A DNA stretch of 64,000 nucleotides, from positions 12,184,513 to 12,248,512 of the forward strand of contig CM034547.1 in NCBI GenBank assembly GCA_020055645.1, read 5' to 3'. The stretch is from Tomocerus qinae (Eukaryota > Arthropoda > Collembola > Entomobryomorpha > Tomoceridae). Every line of letters begins with the position of its first letter. Position 1 is the stretch's first letter. The translations under genes were made by a program, and so were the position numbers. Below the pieces are notes generated by a model. The model saw only the letters and a program-made list of their open reading frames with translations. It searched no databases and was not told the origin of the DNA. Shown here piece by piece: positions 12,919 to 25,800 of the stretch.

Positions 12919-15900
12919 ATGGGGTGCTTCGGCGGCGGCCCCTCCAATAAGTCCGACCACGAAGAAGTCAAGCGTAGGAAGGAAGCAAACAAGAGAATCA
13001 ATGCACAGATCCAAAAGGACAAACAAGTCTATCGGGCCACACATCGCCTTCTTCTCCTTGGTAAAATATTTTCATTAATAAGCTCACCTAACCTTAAAAA
13101 CAGTTTAGATGTCATATCTTTCTTTTACACAAGTTGAAAACATGAACAGTGGGTATTCTTTCTTTCATTTTCATTGCACTAATAAAATGCGTTATAGAGT
13201 AATTTCATTTGAGTTCTGACGGGTCTATCTTGCATACTTGCCACTAATGAGAATCTATTCATCGATCTCAGTCAGTCCCATATACTATACCTTATTGTCA
13301 TCTTTGTTAACATAATTTAGTCAAATGTAATTGACGATACGGATACCTCCTACTTGGTCACCTCACCTCTGATTTGACTTCTCTTGATGTGCAGATCTGA
13401 TTTCGTCATTCTTTTACCACTTTATCTATTAGTGCTACTATTTCTCTTAAATATTATCATATCATTTAGCCAAGAGAAGAGATTAGCATCGAAAATGAAA
13501 ATCAACTTGTTTGCATTTTCTATTGTGTTTCTTTTCTTGAGTTGCTGTTGTTGGCAGCAGATATTATAATATACCTCATACATACCATCGTATACCTTTT
13601 ATATATAAGATTATAAGCTAATAAGCAAAAGTAAAAAGCATCTCTCTACCATACAGATAGATATACATTTGCATGTGGTAAAGTAAGTCATAAGTAAAAT
13701 ATGTAAGTATCTGCCACACTAACAAATAAATTACAAAAGATTTTTTCCATTGCTTTACTTCTGCTTTGCCTACTCGTATTGATAATTGGTATGTATGAAA
13801 GACGACCAGACAAGACAATCATTCTTCGCAGATCGTGTTATACCCTATAGGTTGTGTAGTATCAACAAACTACTATTATGAATGTAGTAATTGGACATGT
13901 GTACTTATTGATATTGTACTTATTTTATATTTAAATATCCACGTATGCATAATGTACATGTATAATGTGTTACTGTATAATTTTATAGTACAGTACTTAC
14001 TGTTGTAGTATATTACTATAAGTAACTTGCACTTAGCAGACTGCACACTGTTTTCATGTACGTATGTGTAGAGTGCTATTAGTAAATAGCAGCCTGACTT
14101 GAGTGTACTACTAGACTGGACTTGCCTTATGACCACTTTTTATCCTCTTTAGTTAAGCTGATCTGATCTCATTTGATTTCAATGTTGAATGTAATGCCAT
14201 CAATCTTGTCCATGTCTGATGTGATGTCTCTGCCTTATTTATGCTTTGCCATTTACGTCCATCTCAAAGCAAGTAGAACAAAACAACAAGACACGACGAG
14301 GAGACGACCATCACATCACACAAAGTCTCTTTTGGCCCACAACAAAACAGAATAGAGTGCATTTATACATAGGCACAATATACGTTTACGTAAAGTAGAT
14401 CCTTAAACGCTTTCTGCAATAGCTTGTCATGACGTGACATGGATTGACCAACCAGTTCAGTATTTTAGTATTAGTTTACTTGAATTGACTTGACCTGTCG
14501 TGTTCTGTTCCCTTCGTCGTATCGTATCACACGGTTCACTTGGCATTTATCTACTGCGTTTCATTGGTTATCTTCGTCTTGTCACTCTTTTTTCTTTCTG
14601 TGTTGTTGCTGTGCTCTGTCCAATAACTTAGAGTCACCTGGGGTAGCCAAGTTGATACGCAGTTAGCTAGACCCTTTCCATCTATAATATTCATATGCAC
14701 TACTTACCTTGCTTTTAAGTAATTCTCTATCAACTTAAGGGAGGATTGACAATAACCCAATCCAGTTATTAAATTAAATAACAACAATATTTGCACTAAC
14801 ACTAATTCTGAAGCTCTAACTTGCCACTATAATAGGTCCGATTGCGTTAACTTCATCATTATCAGGGGTTCATGCTCTCAGGGAAATTCTTTCTGTGTTA
14901 GACACTGCAGCATACTGGGCTTATACCTACTTACGGACTTTAGACATTTAATAAAGGTTTTATATTTTCATGCGACTTAATATCGAGGTTTAATTTGTAC
15001 CTTAAGACTTTCTTCGACACACATTCCTATGTTTTATGTTCACGTGTATCATATATCACTTATTAAAATGATGCAAGTTTTTTTATCTTGTATACAGTAT
15101 TCTATTTGCAAGCTCCATATGAACACTACATACCACTTATGGAAAAAAAATGCAACTTTTTTGTTTTCACTAAGTAATATTTAATGATAATGAAACGAAA
15201 GACCATAAAGAAAAGTCAATATTATATTTGCGGTTGTAAAGTGGTCATAAGTGGCTAGTATACTTACAATATATATAGAAATACTTTCTTATAATTGCAT
15301 CGGACAATCTTCTTTTTACTCAAGTACTTTTACTGTATATTATTTTGTATGTTGGCATTAATAGAAGTAGAAAATGAAGTGGCAACAGCACAAGAGACGA
15401 CTGTTGTATAAGACACACAATGTAATACAAACAGATTGGACTAAATTACTATGCTCTCCTTGGCTTCGGCACAAAGTATTTTCCAAGATACATAGTTCAA
15501 AGTTCACAATAGGACACACGTACTTAGACATTATAGCAGAGGCTATATGTGTTAGCATTAGTACTATTCGACGGCTTACCTGAAAAGTAAGGCAACATCC
15601 CGTAATTTTTTCTTGCAGTCATAGTCATATGTACACACCTTTCTTTGAGTATTGGTGCAGACAGTATTAGAGCATTCTTTTATATTTTACACTTTCGTAG
15701 ATTTGCTAGAAACAAAAAGGTCAAGGAGAAACTGGAAAGACAGGAATGGAGTTAGCTTATTGCTGGATTCAGGAGTCGGGTTAAAGTACTTATGCCGACT
15801 GAGTGGACACATTTTGCTTCTTCTCTTCGTAATTTGCACTATTTTGAAAGAGATAGACCTGCTTTTTATCTGGTCATGGAAAATATATAAAAGATAAAAT

Positions 15901-18900
15901 TAAAAACAATGACATTTGCCTGACCATGTAAACTTTAGGCATAGTTTGTGATACTAATATGCAATCTCTACAAAATAACGACAAATATAAGATTGAGTAG
16001 AAAATATAGAGATATGAGTGGATGGCAGATAGCGATGGATTCATTAACGTGATTGGTCCACTCATGCTACATATTAATTTTCATAATTAGATACTATTGT
16101 TCTATGAGAACAATTAATTTTGAATTTTTGAATGCATAATAACAGTAGATGAATATAAAATATTTATTTGTGAAAAAATGCCAACAGAACAACATACATG
16201 TATTTTGAACATGTTTGAACACATCTCATTAACTTTTGTATATAATATAATGGTTTCCAGTTTTTGATGCATTTTAACAGTTGTTGCTACTATGCATATA
16301 AGTGCTTCAGTCTCACCAATCCGTGGGAAGTGTTCTTGAAACACTCACAACAATGGCAGAAATGACCCTGTTTGTGAATTATGTGTTATTTACTATACAG
16401 TACTGTTTAGTGGACGAAAAAGGAACTTGGACCCCAGAAAAGACCGAATTCCACCCTGATGCCAGGTTCACGTGAAGGGTAGTTCGGTCAAAATTGAAAC
16501 GAAGGCTCTTTCATATGTTACTGTTAAGGACAGTTTTTGTTCATTACCCTTTTTATTTTCCTGATCCTCACGTTTGCCGGTAACTGCTTATAAGGGTGAC
16601 AACTTTCGTTAGCAGCACTTACTACTTTACTTAATTTAAATTTAAAAGACAAAGACAGAGTCTGAAATAGCATTACAGAATAGTTCTTTAATATATATCG
16701 CGTCACTTTCACTTAAACTGTGTGTTTGCATTGTAAATACTTAGGTTTATGCATAAGGCATAAATCAAAAAAGGAAAATATTAATCTCCTTCGGAGAATT
16801 CAAATGCTTAATTTTGAAGAAAAATATTCCTAACAGATCCATAAATCGAAAAGATCGTTCCTTTCTAAATATCACATTTCTTTCTTTTCAACTTGAGATA
16901 ATATAGTGGGAAGAAGAGTATTTATTTAAATCTTTACGGTACTAGCAAAACATGTCTATCAAAACTAGTACATAAAGAGCATTCCATTCGTTGTCTTAAT
17001 TTCCTTATGTTACCGTTACCGTGTTACAATTATTGCCAATCTGTAAAGATCCAATTGCCTACTATTTCGAAGAATATTCAAGGCCGTCAGAAGGGCCATT
17101 TTTACAATGAAATTAATCTTGTTCTGTTTATAATTTTGTAATGGCATTGATCAACTTTGTAAGAAGGGTATGCTGCAATAAAAATATGGAATTATTTAGG
17201 TATGTTGTTAAGCTATGTTAAGAGCATAAAGTAACAAGCTGTATTAATCTTTTAGTAACACGAACTGACATTGCACGAGATTGGATTTGTCAGAATGCTA
17301 ACATTTCAATGACAAATACTTATAGTACATGTATGTGTACGAAGTCTTAAAAATTCTTTAACTTAAATTCTTAGTGAATGGCGACAGGTCTTGTGAATTT
17401 ATTTATGGGTCAAAATGATTTTGAAAAACCTTAGTACAAACCGATTTTGATAGAGTGAAGCTTATCCATTCGAGAATTTTTTTACAATATGGTAGGGTGG
17501 CTTATTTAGTACTTAGTCTGGGGTGAGGGATAAATTAAATATAAGATTACCCCACATGTATTACATGCTCCATTGGTATTAAAATGGAATTGTTTTACTC
17601 TTAGCTAGATGTTAGTTCAACATAAAATGCAACATGGCTAAAGAATAAAGAATTAAATTGAAATCTGAGAATGATAAAAGTGAATAGCTACACTCAGCCA
17701 CAATGAAGTTGGAAACGAAGATTTCTGATTTATTGAAACACCAATCGTGTTATTCTTCTTGCTAATGTAAACAATTAATAAAGTATAATTTTACATAAAT
17801 AATTACATCAGCTAAGAATATTAATTTGACTATGACATGTAAACAAGATTTATACGAATCAAAACAATTCAGCTTATTTTTATAAATAAATGAACCATAT
17901 TTCTGTCGTTGATTATTTGTTCTTTTATTTATTTCTGTACCTGCCTATGTAAAGATAACTTTTAAGGTTGAATACTGCCATTGCTGACTACATTTATACA
18001 TAAAATATTTAAACCTTCCAAACATATAATAATAGCGATATGATAGTAGGAAGATACTTCTACTAAGTATGGATAATTTATAGGATTAAACGAGTAACCA
18101 GATAGATATTATGTGACTGCTTTCATCCCGAACATCGTCACTACGATTTTTAGCGTTTGTTACGTATATACCATCTTGAAATGTTGGCATCGTATAGTAT
18201 GATATTAAACTAAAAGGTAATTTTATATACTTTAATCATTTGGGTTTCTTTGTTGAGACCCTAACGAACGACTTGACTTAACGTATAAATCACAATACTT
18301 AATTGAAATCAAATCCTAAAGGAGACATCCTCGAAAGTTATTTGCTTGTATTAGAATAGAAATTAATTTTTTTCAATGTCATCTCATTTCATTTCATTCA
18401 ATGTTTTTGATTGCATTGATTATATTAACTTGAATGAGCTTATGTTACGTAGTACTTGTTCCACCATAGACTCGCTCTTTAATTGACTTGAAGTTCAGGG
18501 TTAGCATTACCACAATGAAAGAAGTGTCGAGATTTTCATTCACGCATTATTAGATCCTTAAATATTTAATTTTGTAAGTTCAACCCACCGACAACTAGAT
18601 GTGCTTTCTACTCTATGCTTGTAGTCAATACAATTTGTAGTACCTACAAATGCTATTATAGTACACTGGCATCATCGGTTATATTAAATAGTTTTAGCGA
18701 CACAACATTTTTCGTAGAGCATACAATCTACAATCCCTATAGAATGTTTTTTGTAGCATATTATATTTTGTTATTTAAAGTAATATAATGTAAGTAATAA
18801 AAACAGCACTATGCATTGTTGACGATTAGACATTGAGACAAACACTATTTCAGATTACAAAATATAATGCTACTTGTATCTTTGCATTTACTCTAGTTTT

Positions 18901-21900
18901 TCCAAAATTTGAAAACAAAACTGTTGCGATTTGTTTGGGCTATATCACTTGATGGCCAAGAAAGAGGAGGACCTCATCTTGCAATAATTTTTAATTCTAG
19001 ATTTATTTAGTATAAATTGACAAACCCTTGAAAATTCAGAAAAATCAGATAGCTAAATCTGTGCTGTGATTTCATATTGGATTGGAAGTTACCAGACCAT
19101 TTGAAACCGTACCAAACAAGGTACCTACAATATTTAATGACTAGCATTAAAAGTTTATCTGCCTATCTTTTAGAATCTCGATAATCTTATTGCTTGTAGT
19201 AAAACAGAGCCTTAAGTGTGGAAAACGTTTCAAGGGTGCAAATCATAAACATATTTATGGCGAAAGAGTGTTGCACGAATTGTGTTGTAAATCTTTACAA
19301 ACATTCCCTATTTATACTGGTAAATACTCAGAATGTGTCATTGACATTTAGCATTGATGAGTATTTGTACACAGAGATACATTTGATGCGGAATGTTATA
19401 TAGGTAGATGGGAATTTGAGTTTAGTCGTATTTGTAAAGGCCACGGTCACATCAATTATGATATATTTAATGAATATTTAACTTAATCTATACTTTTGTT
19501 TCCAAGAAGTGGAAGGTTGTTGTCAAATGAATAAGTACATATGGATACATATTTATTTTATTGGCCTTACTGATATACGTGTTAAAAACTAAAACTTGGT
19601 AAATCAGATTATCGTTTGATAAGCAGTTCAAGTCGAAAGAACACCTCCATTATAATATTTTGTTTTCTTTTGGACAACTTGTCCATATTATTGTATAGTT
19701 TATTCATATCAATCACTCAAATATATCAATCTTTCCATATTACATCTTATATATACTTAAATACAATCTTATATTAGTCTTACATGGGTAGAAGGTATTC
19801 GTATTGTAAGACATGTTATTGTTTTCTATGATTTGGTTTTAATGGCTACAAATTATCAATTATTTTATAACATGTTTTATTAAAAAAAGACTGAAACTTG
19901 GCGTGGAGGACAAGTTTTATATGTCTATAGATTTTCACTGTTGCTGGTATGCTGTCAGGGACCGATTCCTAGGAGGGAATCACTCCTAAAAGACTTTACT
20001 CCTAAAGTATTCCTAAAAAGTACTTCTTCCTCCAATGCAATATATTAATTGATTGTTTTTAATTATTTTAGAGTTACCCTTTATACCACATTTAATCGTG
20101 ACTATTCGATGGGTTTACAAATTAGTTTAATTTTCAATATCTTTAATGTTAGTTAACTGTTAAGGCAATCTTAAACTGTTATTGCATGATTAAGTTGGAC
20201 TGGACATAGTATTAGCTGGCTGTAGGAGCTCTTTAGGAGTAAAGTCTTTTAGGAGTGATTCCCTCGTAGGAGTCGTATTATGTGACAGGCTCACTTCACT
20301 GGTTTATAATTTAGTACTAGATAATTTGTTAGGCAGTATTCCTGAAGGTTCATTACTCATTTACCATCAGAGTTAAACTGTGTAAATGAACTGAATATCT
20401 GAATTTAAGGATTAATTACATTTTAAGGTAAAAAATAAATTTAAAAATTCGAACAGTTTTAAATGGAAATAAACAATTATTGACTCATTGTTTAATGAAA
20501 ATATTCAGGACTGAAGATTAAGGGCAGGCTTGCAATAGAAGAAAAACTTTCTATTGTAATATATGTAGTACTATAGCATTGTCTGGCATAATAATGGCAA
20601 CTAGTAACAAGGATAATAATATAATATTATTATCTGCTCACTAAAGTACTTATCATCACAAAATTTACCTGAATTTTCATTCGAGATGACAAACTGGGCC
20701 TAGGCCAAGTATTATTTGGTGGCATATACTACAACATCTAATGTTAAGATAACCCTTGATATTGTTATAAGCGTTAATATAAGTTATTTGCAATCTGTTT
20801 TTAATGAGCAGGTGTCAGAAAGTTGAGTAAATGGTAAAATTTTCGAACATATAGTAAAAAGGTTTTGAATGTTATGTGCAGATACTTAATGATAAGAGAA
20901 AGATCCTACACGACTTAGTCTGGCACTATTAACTATGAGAAAACATAAAAAACGGAGGACTAGACTAGTAGTAATAACATCGCTGTGATTCAGATGGTCA
21001 AAATCATGTGCTGTGCATAAAGTAGTCGGGGACAAGGAGTGTAATAGGCTATATCTACCCATGTAAAAGATCATGATTTCCATTTCCATCACTTAAATTA
21101 TTGTTAGCTTTAGAAGCAATCGAAAAAGGATAAAGAAATGATATGACAGTTTCTACTTTCTCCTCCTTAACCTTACCGTTGGATTTTCTGCTGACGCTGT
21201 CAGTGACAGTCATGTCATAAAATCCAGGTACAATAAAATGAAGGTACTTGGGTGACTTTTATGGCCTTTCGCTTTTAATGACCTTAGGAATTTTGAAAGC
21301 TGACTACTTGATTGCGGCATAATATCAATGGCATTCTCAGTAAGCAATAAAAATAAGAGATTAATGACTGTCAACCAAAGACACTGTACAAATTTATGAT
21401 CATTGAAATTGATCGAGGCTCTAAGAACCGCAAGAAAATGGTAATATGTGATAATGTTGGTCAATGTAGGTACATTTTCTATATATTTGGACAAATATGT
21501 TAATGACCATCTATATGTTGGCCACGTTTGTTTGTTCTGTTGCAACATGAACAAATTATGGTTTATTTACGTATCTGTTGCTTTTCATTATGTTCATTAT
21601 TTTAGGCTATAGCTAAGAGTTGCTAAATGAGCATGAAAACTGATTACTTTTCGAGATTTATATCATTTCTGATGAGAAACCAATTTAACAAAACTACAAA
21701 TACTACAATATGCCACTAACAATGTGTATTCACAAATTGTATGCCAAGTGGACGATTGATTTATTTTAAACAATAATATTATGTTTTGTAAGGCACTTTG
21801 CACCTTTTACAACCTTGTTCAAAGATTCTTAAAATCTTTAATTGCTAGAGAATTGAAAGTACGAAACAATGAAAACAATTAATTACTTTAAATTATTGCT

Positions 21901-22868
21901 TCATTTATAATGCTGAAACTTGACACCTGAAGATGTGCCATTTCACCTTCTAGAGTTATATTCATTTTGAGATTTGAGACTACTTTCATAAAGCGTGATT
22001 TTCTTTGCTATGATTCATTTATCGTCAGCACACAACAGGGACGCATAGACATAGATTAGATGCGATGTTGTACCTTAACAGGGGCAATGAATTAAATAAT
22101 AATTACTGCGTGTACAGCGTACGTTTTGCTACACATACCTCTTCTGTTCTAACATATGTATGTGAAGTGTAGTGTAATATCTTTCTCTACTTTTCGATTC
22201 TGCTTTATTGTCACTTACCTATACTAAGTAGTCGTTGTAAATGACTAACATGTCTAACATAAAGACGGTAAAGTATAAGTAATAACCAACACTTGGTTTT
22301 TGTAGCGAAATAGCTTATACTATTAATAACTGCAATAAAAGTAGAATATTTTTTAAAGTGGAATTACTATTAAGTAGTTCTAATATCTATTTTAAAAAGG
22401 TTATGCTTGATTTTGTGCCGTTTTTCTTAATTCCTTGTTCTTGTTGATCACAGCTATAGGTTTTTGTAGAATCGGAGTCCTTATTAATTAAGTTATTTTC
22501 CAACACCTCAAAAATTAAAGGCAATATCTGTAAGACATAATATTTTAGTCCCATTTTAAGCAAAACATTAATTCTAAGAGAACCTTTCACCCGTCTGTTA
22601 CCAACAAAAAGTTTTATGGTAATATGCAATAAAATAAATTTCGGTGTGGTGAAAGTTGGTTAAATTATCAACAGTTAAATAGTAAAGAAAATTTTACCCA
22701 ATTAGTTTCCGTTTCAGTCATACTGATGACCTGTTTCTTCTAGAGGGACATATTTTAGCGTGAATATACTTATTTATTACTATGCACAAACCAATTTTTA
22801 ATGAAAAAACGTATGTATTATTTGACAATTTTCAGGTGCTGGCGAGTCGGGAAAGAGCACCATCGTGA
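12914..22868 (+). CDS. Overlapping upstream ORF in an alternative frame of G-alpha-s exons 1-2 (59 codons)
   Basis: An ATG five bases before the main start opens a different frame through all 49 codons of exon 1 (12914-13060). After splicing to exon 2 it runs ten more codons and stops at TGA 22866-22868. The product would start [20 protein letters not shown] and be basic and Ser/Ala/Pro-rich. The ATG context is poor (C at -3, T at +4), so most ribosomes should scan past to the better ATG at 12919. It may be a translation-damping uORF or mere chance. Mammalian GNAS has an overlapping frame, ALEX, but in the XL exon, so this is at most an analogy. I see the frame; function is unproven. Confidence 0.25.
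12919..13060 (+). CDS. GNAS: G-alpha-s coding exon 1
   Basis: It encodes residues 1-47 (MGCFGGG...THRLLLL) plus the first base of Gly48. It holds the lipidated Gly2-Cys3 end and the amphipathic helix that binds beta-gamma. The donor is G|GTAAAATATT. The local GC content is high compared with the flanks (GGCGGCGGCCCC). The whole exon is also open in the +1 frame from an ATG at 12914, described as a separate entry. Confidence 0.95.
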
Positions 22869-25800
22869 AACAAATGCGAATTCTACACGTGGACGGTTTT
22901 AGTGAAGAGTAAGTCCATATTTTATACATTCTTAAAATTTTTATAACTATTTGCATCTAGTAGAAAGAAAAATTATGAATCTAAGTTATAACATTTTATT
23001 GGATATTGGATTGTTGTTCTAAATTGGTCTGTAACAATGCAGTGAAGCTAGGGTAGGCCTGACTTGTACATTTTAATACAATCTTCTAAATGTTTATTAT
23101 GTTTGAAGATTGAGTACAGGAGATTATATGAATATACTATTATCATACTAATAGAAATGAATGCTTAAGCTGCTATTATTTAGAGAATCATCTTGATTAT
23201 AAGGTTTAATGCAAAAGCCGTTTTTGATAAGTAAGTAATTGTCATTGTTCATGCATTAGTATTAGTAGCGTCTGGAGAAAAAGTTAGATCTTACAGTTAG
23301 TGGACATATTTGTGTAGTAATAGCCAAGGACATGCTAAGTATATACCCTAAGTGCTGCTATATTTTCTAAAATTTTCTGTCTACTTCTTTCTGATACTCG
23401 CAACTTTTGCGTTTCTTGTATTTAAATATGTAATAATCAATATCACAACTGTTTTATAAGGCTATTTATTTTAATGCACTCAATTTCCATAATTCTAATA
23501 CCTTTTCTTAATCTTTTGTATCTACAGGGAGAAGAGGCTAAAAATAGAAGATATCAAGAAAAACATTAGAGATGCAATATTGGTAAGTGATACAATTTAT
23601 AATGTCTTTTACTTAAGTTAACGTTAATTTGTATTGGATTCCGTACTTTGTATGAGCCGAAAAAACCATTATATACAACCAGGATTTCTATGATACAACC
23701 TATAATTATACACCTACGGCATAGTATTATAAATGTGAGAGATATAAGAGAATTTGAAAACTTACTAACTAGAAATTTAACTCGTCTGATTCTCATTATA
23801 GCATGTTTTGTGCAAAGGATGGTGTAAAGAATTAACTTAGTAAGTAGCGGTTTAGTAAGTATTTAGCTGAACACTTCAAATGTACGGGATGTTTGTTGTC
23901 TGTCTGTAGAATATTATGAACAAATAATGGTAGTGTGTTAAATAGGTATTTATATAAATTAATGAGCAGAATTTATAATAATTTTGTTCATCAAACCTTG
24001 TAAAACTGCTATTACATTTATCCGCTACATCCGTTTCACTTTTCCATTTGACGCGCATGCATAAATTTACTATCATATGTTACAGTTCGATGGATGAAAT
24101 AGTGATAATTTCGATTCTCTTAAGAAAAATGGTATACAGCAGACCAAATAGATAGTGTCTACTAACAACAGAGCAATCAATTCTGTCGGAAGTAATAGAA
24201 AATAGAATAACAGGTCGCTTCTGTAAAGATGACAAGTATAAATATCCATATTTTGCGGCAGAGACAAGTGAGCAGATCGACTGATCGACCGGAGGGCGTT
24301 TAATCATAATAAAACGCTTGCAATCACTGATGCAACCACACGTATTAAATAAACTATGTGATAGCCTTTCTCGTCTCATCTGCGTATCTACAGTTTAGGG
24401 ACATACAATCCTGTATGCAAACTAAACCAGTGTAATGATTGCAAATAGTTATAAATCTATACATTGAATTAGTTAAATGAAGTCAGTCAGTTTTGTGCAA
24501 TATGATACACAGAAAATGCCTAAATCATTTTATCCCCCTTCGTGTATTTGCTTTGTGTTCGGTTGGATTTACGTAGATTGTGTTTACCAACTACTACTAC
24601 ACACGTTTACATACGTACGTTGATGGTAATAAATAAGACAGACTAAAGTTATCACCATAGTCTGGCCAAATCCAAGACCCCAAGGAGAAAATACTATTTC
24701 CTAGGGTAATATATTAATTGAATAATAAAATACCAATGTACAAGAATGTGGGTGGATTTCAATTATCAAGTACTTTTAATTCAAATTCGGATAGTTCCTA
24801 CCACACGGCATGTCTTTCTTTACCTTCTTATAGCAGAGGCGGATAGTTGAGAGATTGTAAACATAAACTACTTCCTAATATGTACTCCATCCTTGGCACT
24901 GATTACATGTTTCGTTAAAACATTACTATTTTAACGCTTTTCTGGGATTGACGGGGAGTTGTGTGGTGAAATACAATTACTTAACTACTACATCCATGCA
25001 TAGGTACTTCTAAATTGTCTTCTGAAGTTGCAGTACTTGTGTGTTTCTCCAAATCCCTTGTTATGGATGATCGTAGGTGGATTAAAGTGTTAAAGTGTAG
25101 ATTGTATTTCATCATTTTGCTAGTACTTGCGTCACAGGATGATTTACTAGGACATTTCTCAATTGCCTTCACTATAAGCAATTGTTTGCCTATTTCCAGT
25201 AGCACAGGTAGTGCCGTATTTTACATCGAAGAAGTAATAGTTGTACAATCAAGCCCAACCCTAGCTAAATACACTGATAAAATTCAGAATGCCTATAAGA
25301 AAGTACCACACTCTCTTGTATTCAAGAAATCTGTTCTTGATACTTGCCTAGATTCTTTTACTGCCCTAGTCACTAATGCATCATATTTAAATGGATAAGA
25401 GGTGCATGTAATTTCAACAATATTCTATTAGTAATGTTAGTAATTGCTTAGTTTCAATTTGTTTACGCTACTGAAATCAATCAGAATTGTACTGGTTTGA
25501 TTTGATTTAGCAACTAATTAGACGATAGGCTTAAATCGGGTGTAAATTATACTTATTAACGGTAGCAATATTGAGTAAAGACTTTGTGTAAGTAAAGCCT
25601 CCTGTATTGGTCACTTTTACTACCTACATTTCCCTCGGCAGAGGCTTGGCATTACAGTACATGTAAGTTACCTATGTATTTAAGTGCGGATGAATTTTAG
25701 TCCTTGAATTTCGCTGTAAATGCCCTTTTTAATTAACCTGTTCTGTATCGAGACCTAATATCTAACTTTACATAAATTAGATTTCAATGAGAAAACGCAA

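Larger units (their letters stand above)
13061..22835 (+). other. G-alpha-s intron 1 (9,775 bp)
   Basis: The intron is AT-rich and contains no coding exon that I can support. Open frames such as 13384-13569 plus, 13876-14136 minus and 15374-15583 plus have no family likeness. Recognisable structure within it: a hairpin with a CACGTG palindrome in its loop at 16442-16489, a MITE-like element at 19952-20288, an AT palindrome at 20612-20634, a CTGTCA-G-TGACAG palindrome at 21197-21209, and GGTGTGGTGAAAGTT at 22643-22657, which recurs at 62453. A less AT-rich segment at 14150-14700 has TTGACTTGAC words like those upstream of the gene and could be an intronic enhancer. Confidence 0.8.

Noticed and set aside
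16096-16114. ATTGTTCT-ATG-AGAACAAT palindrome, like a steroid response element
   Set aside because: The half-sites are in the everted order (TGTTCT then AGAACA), opposite to the known element, and AT-rich DNA yields such palindromes by chance.
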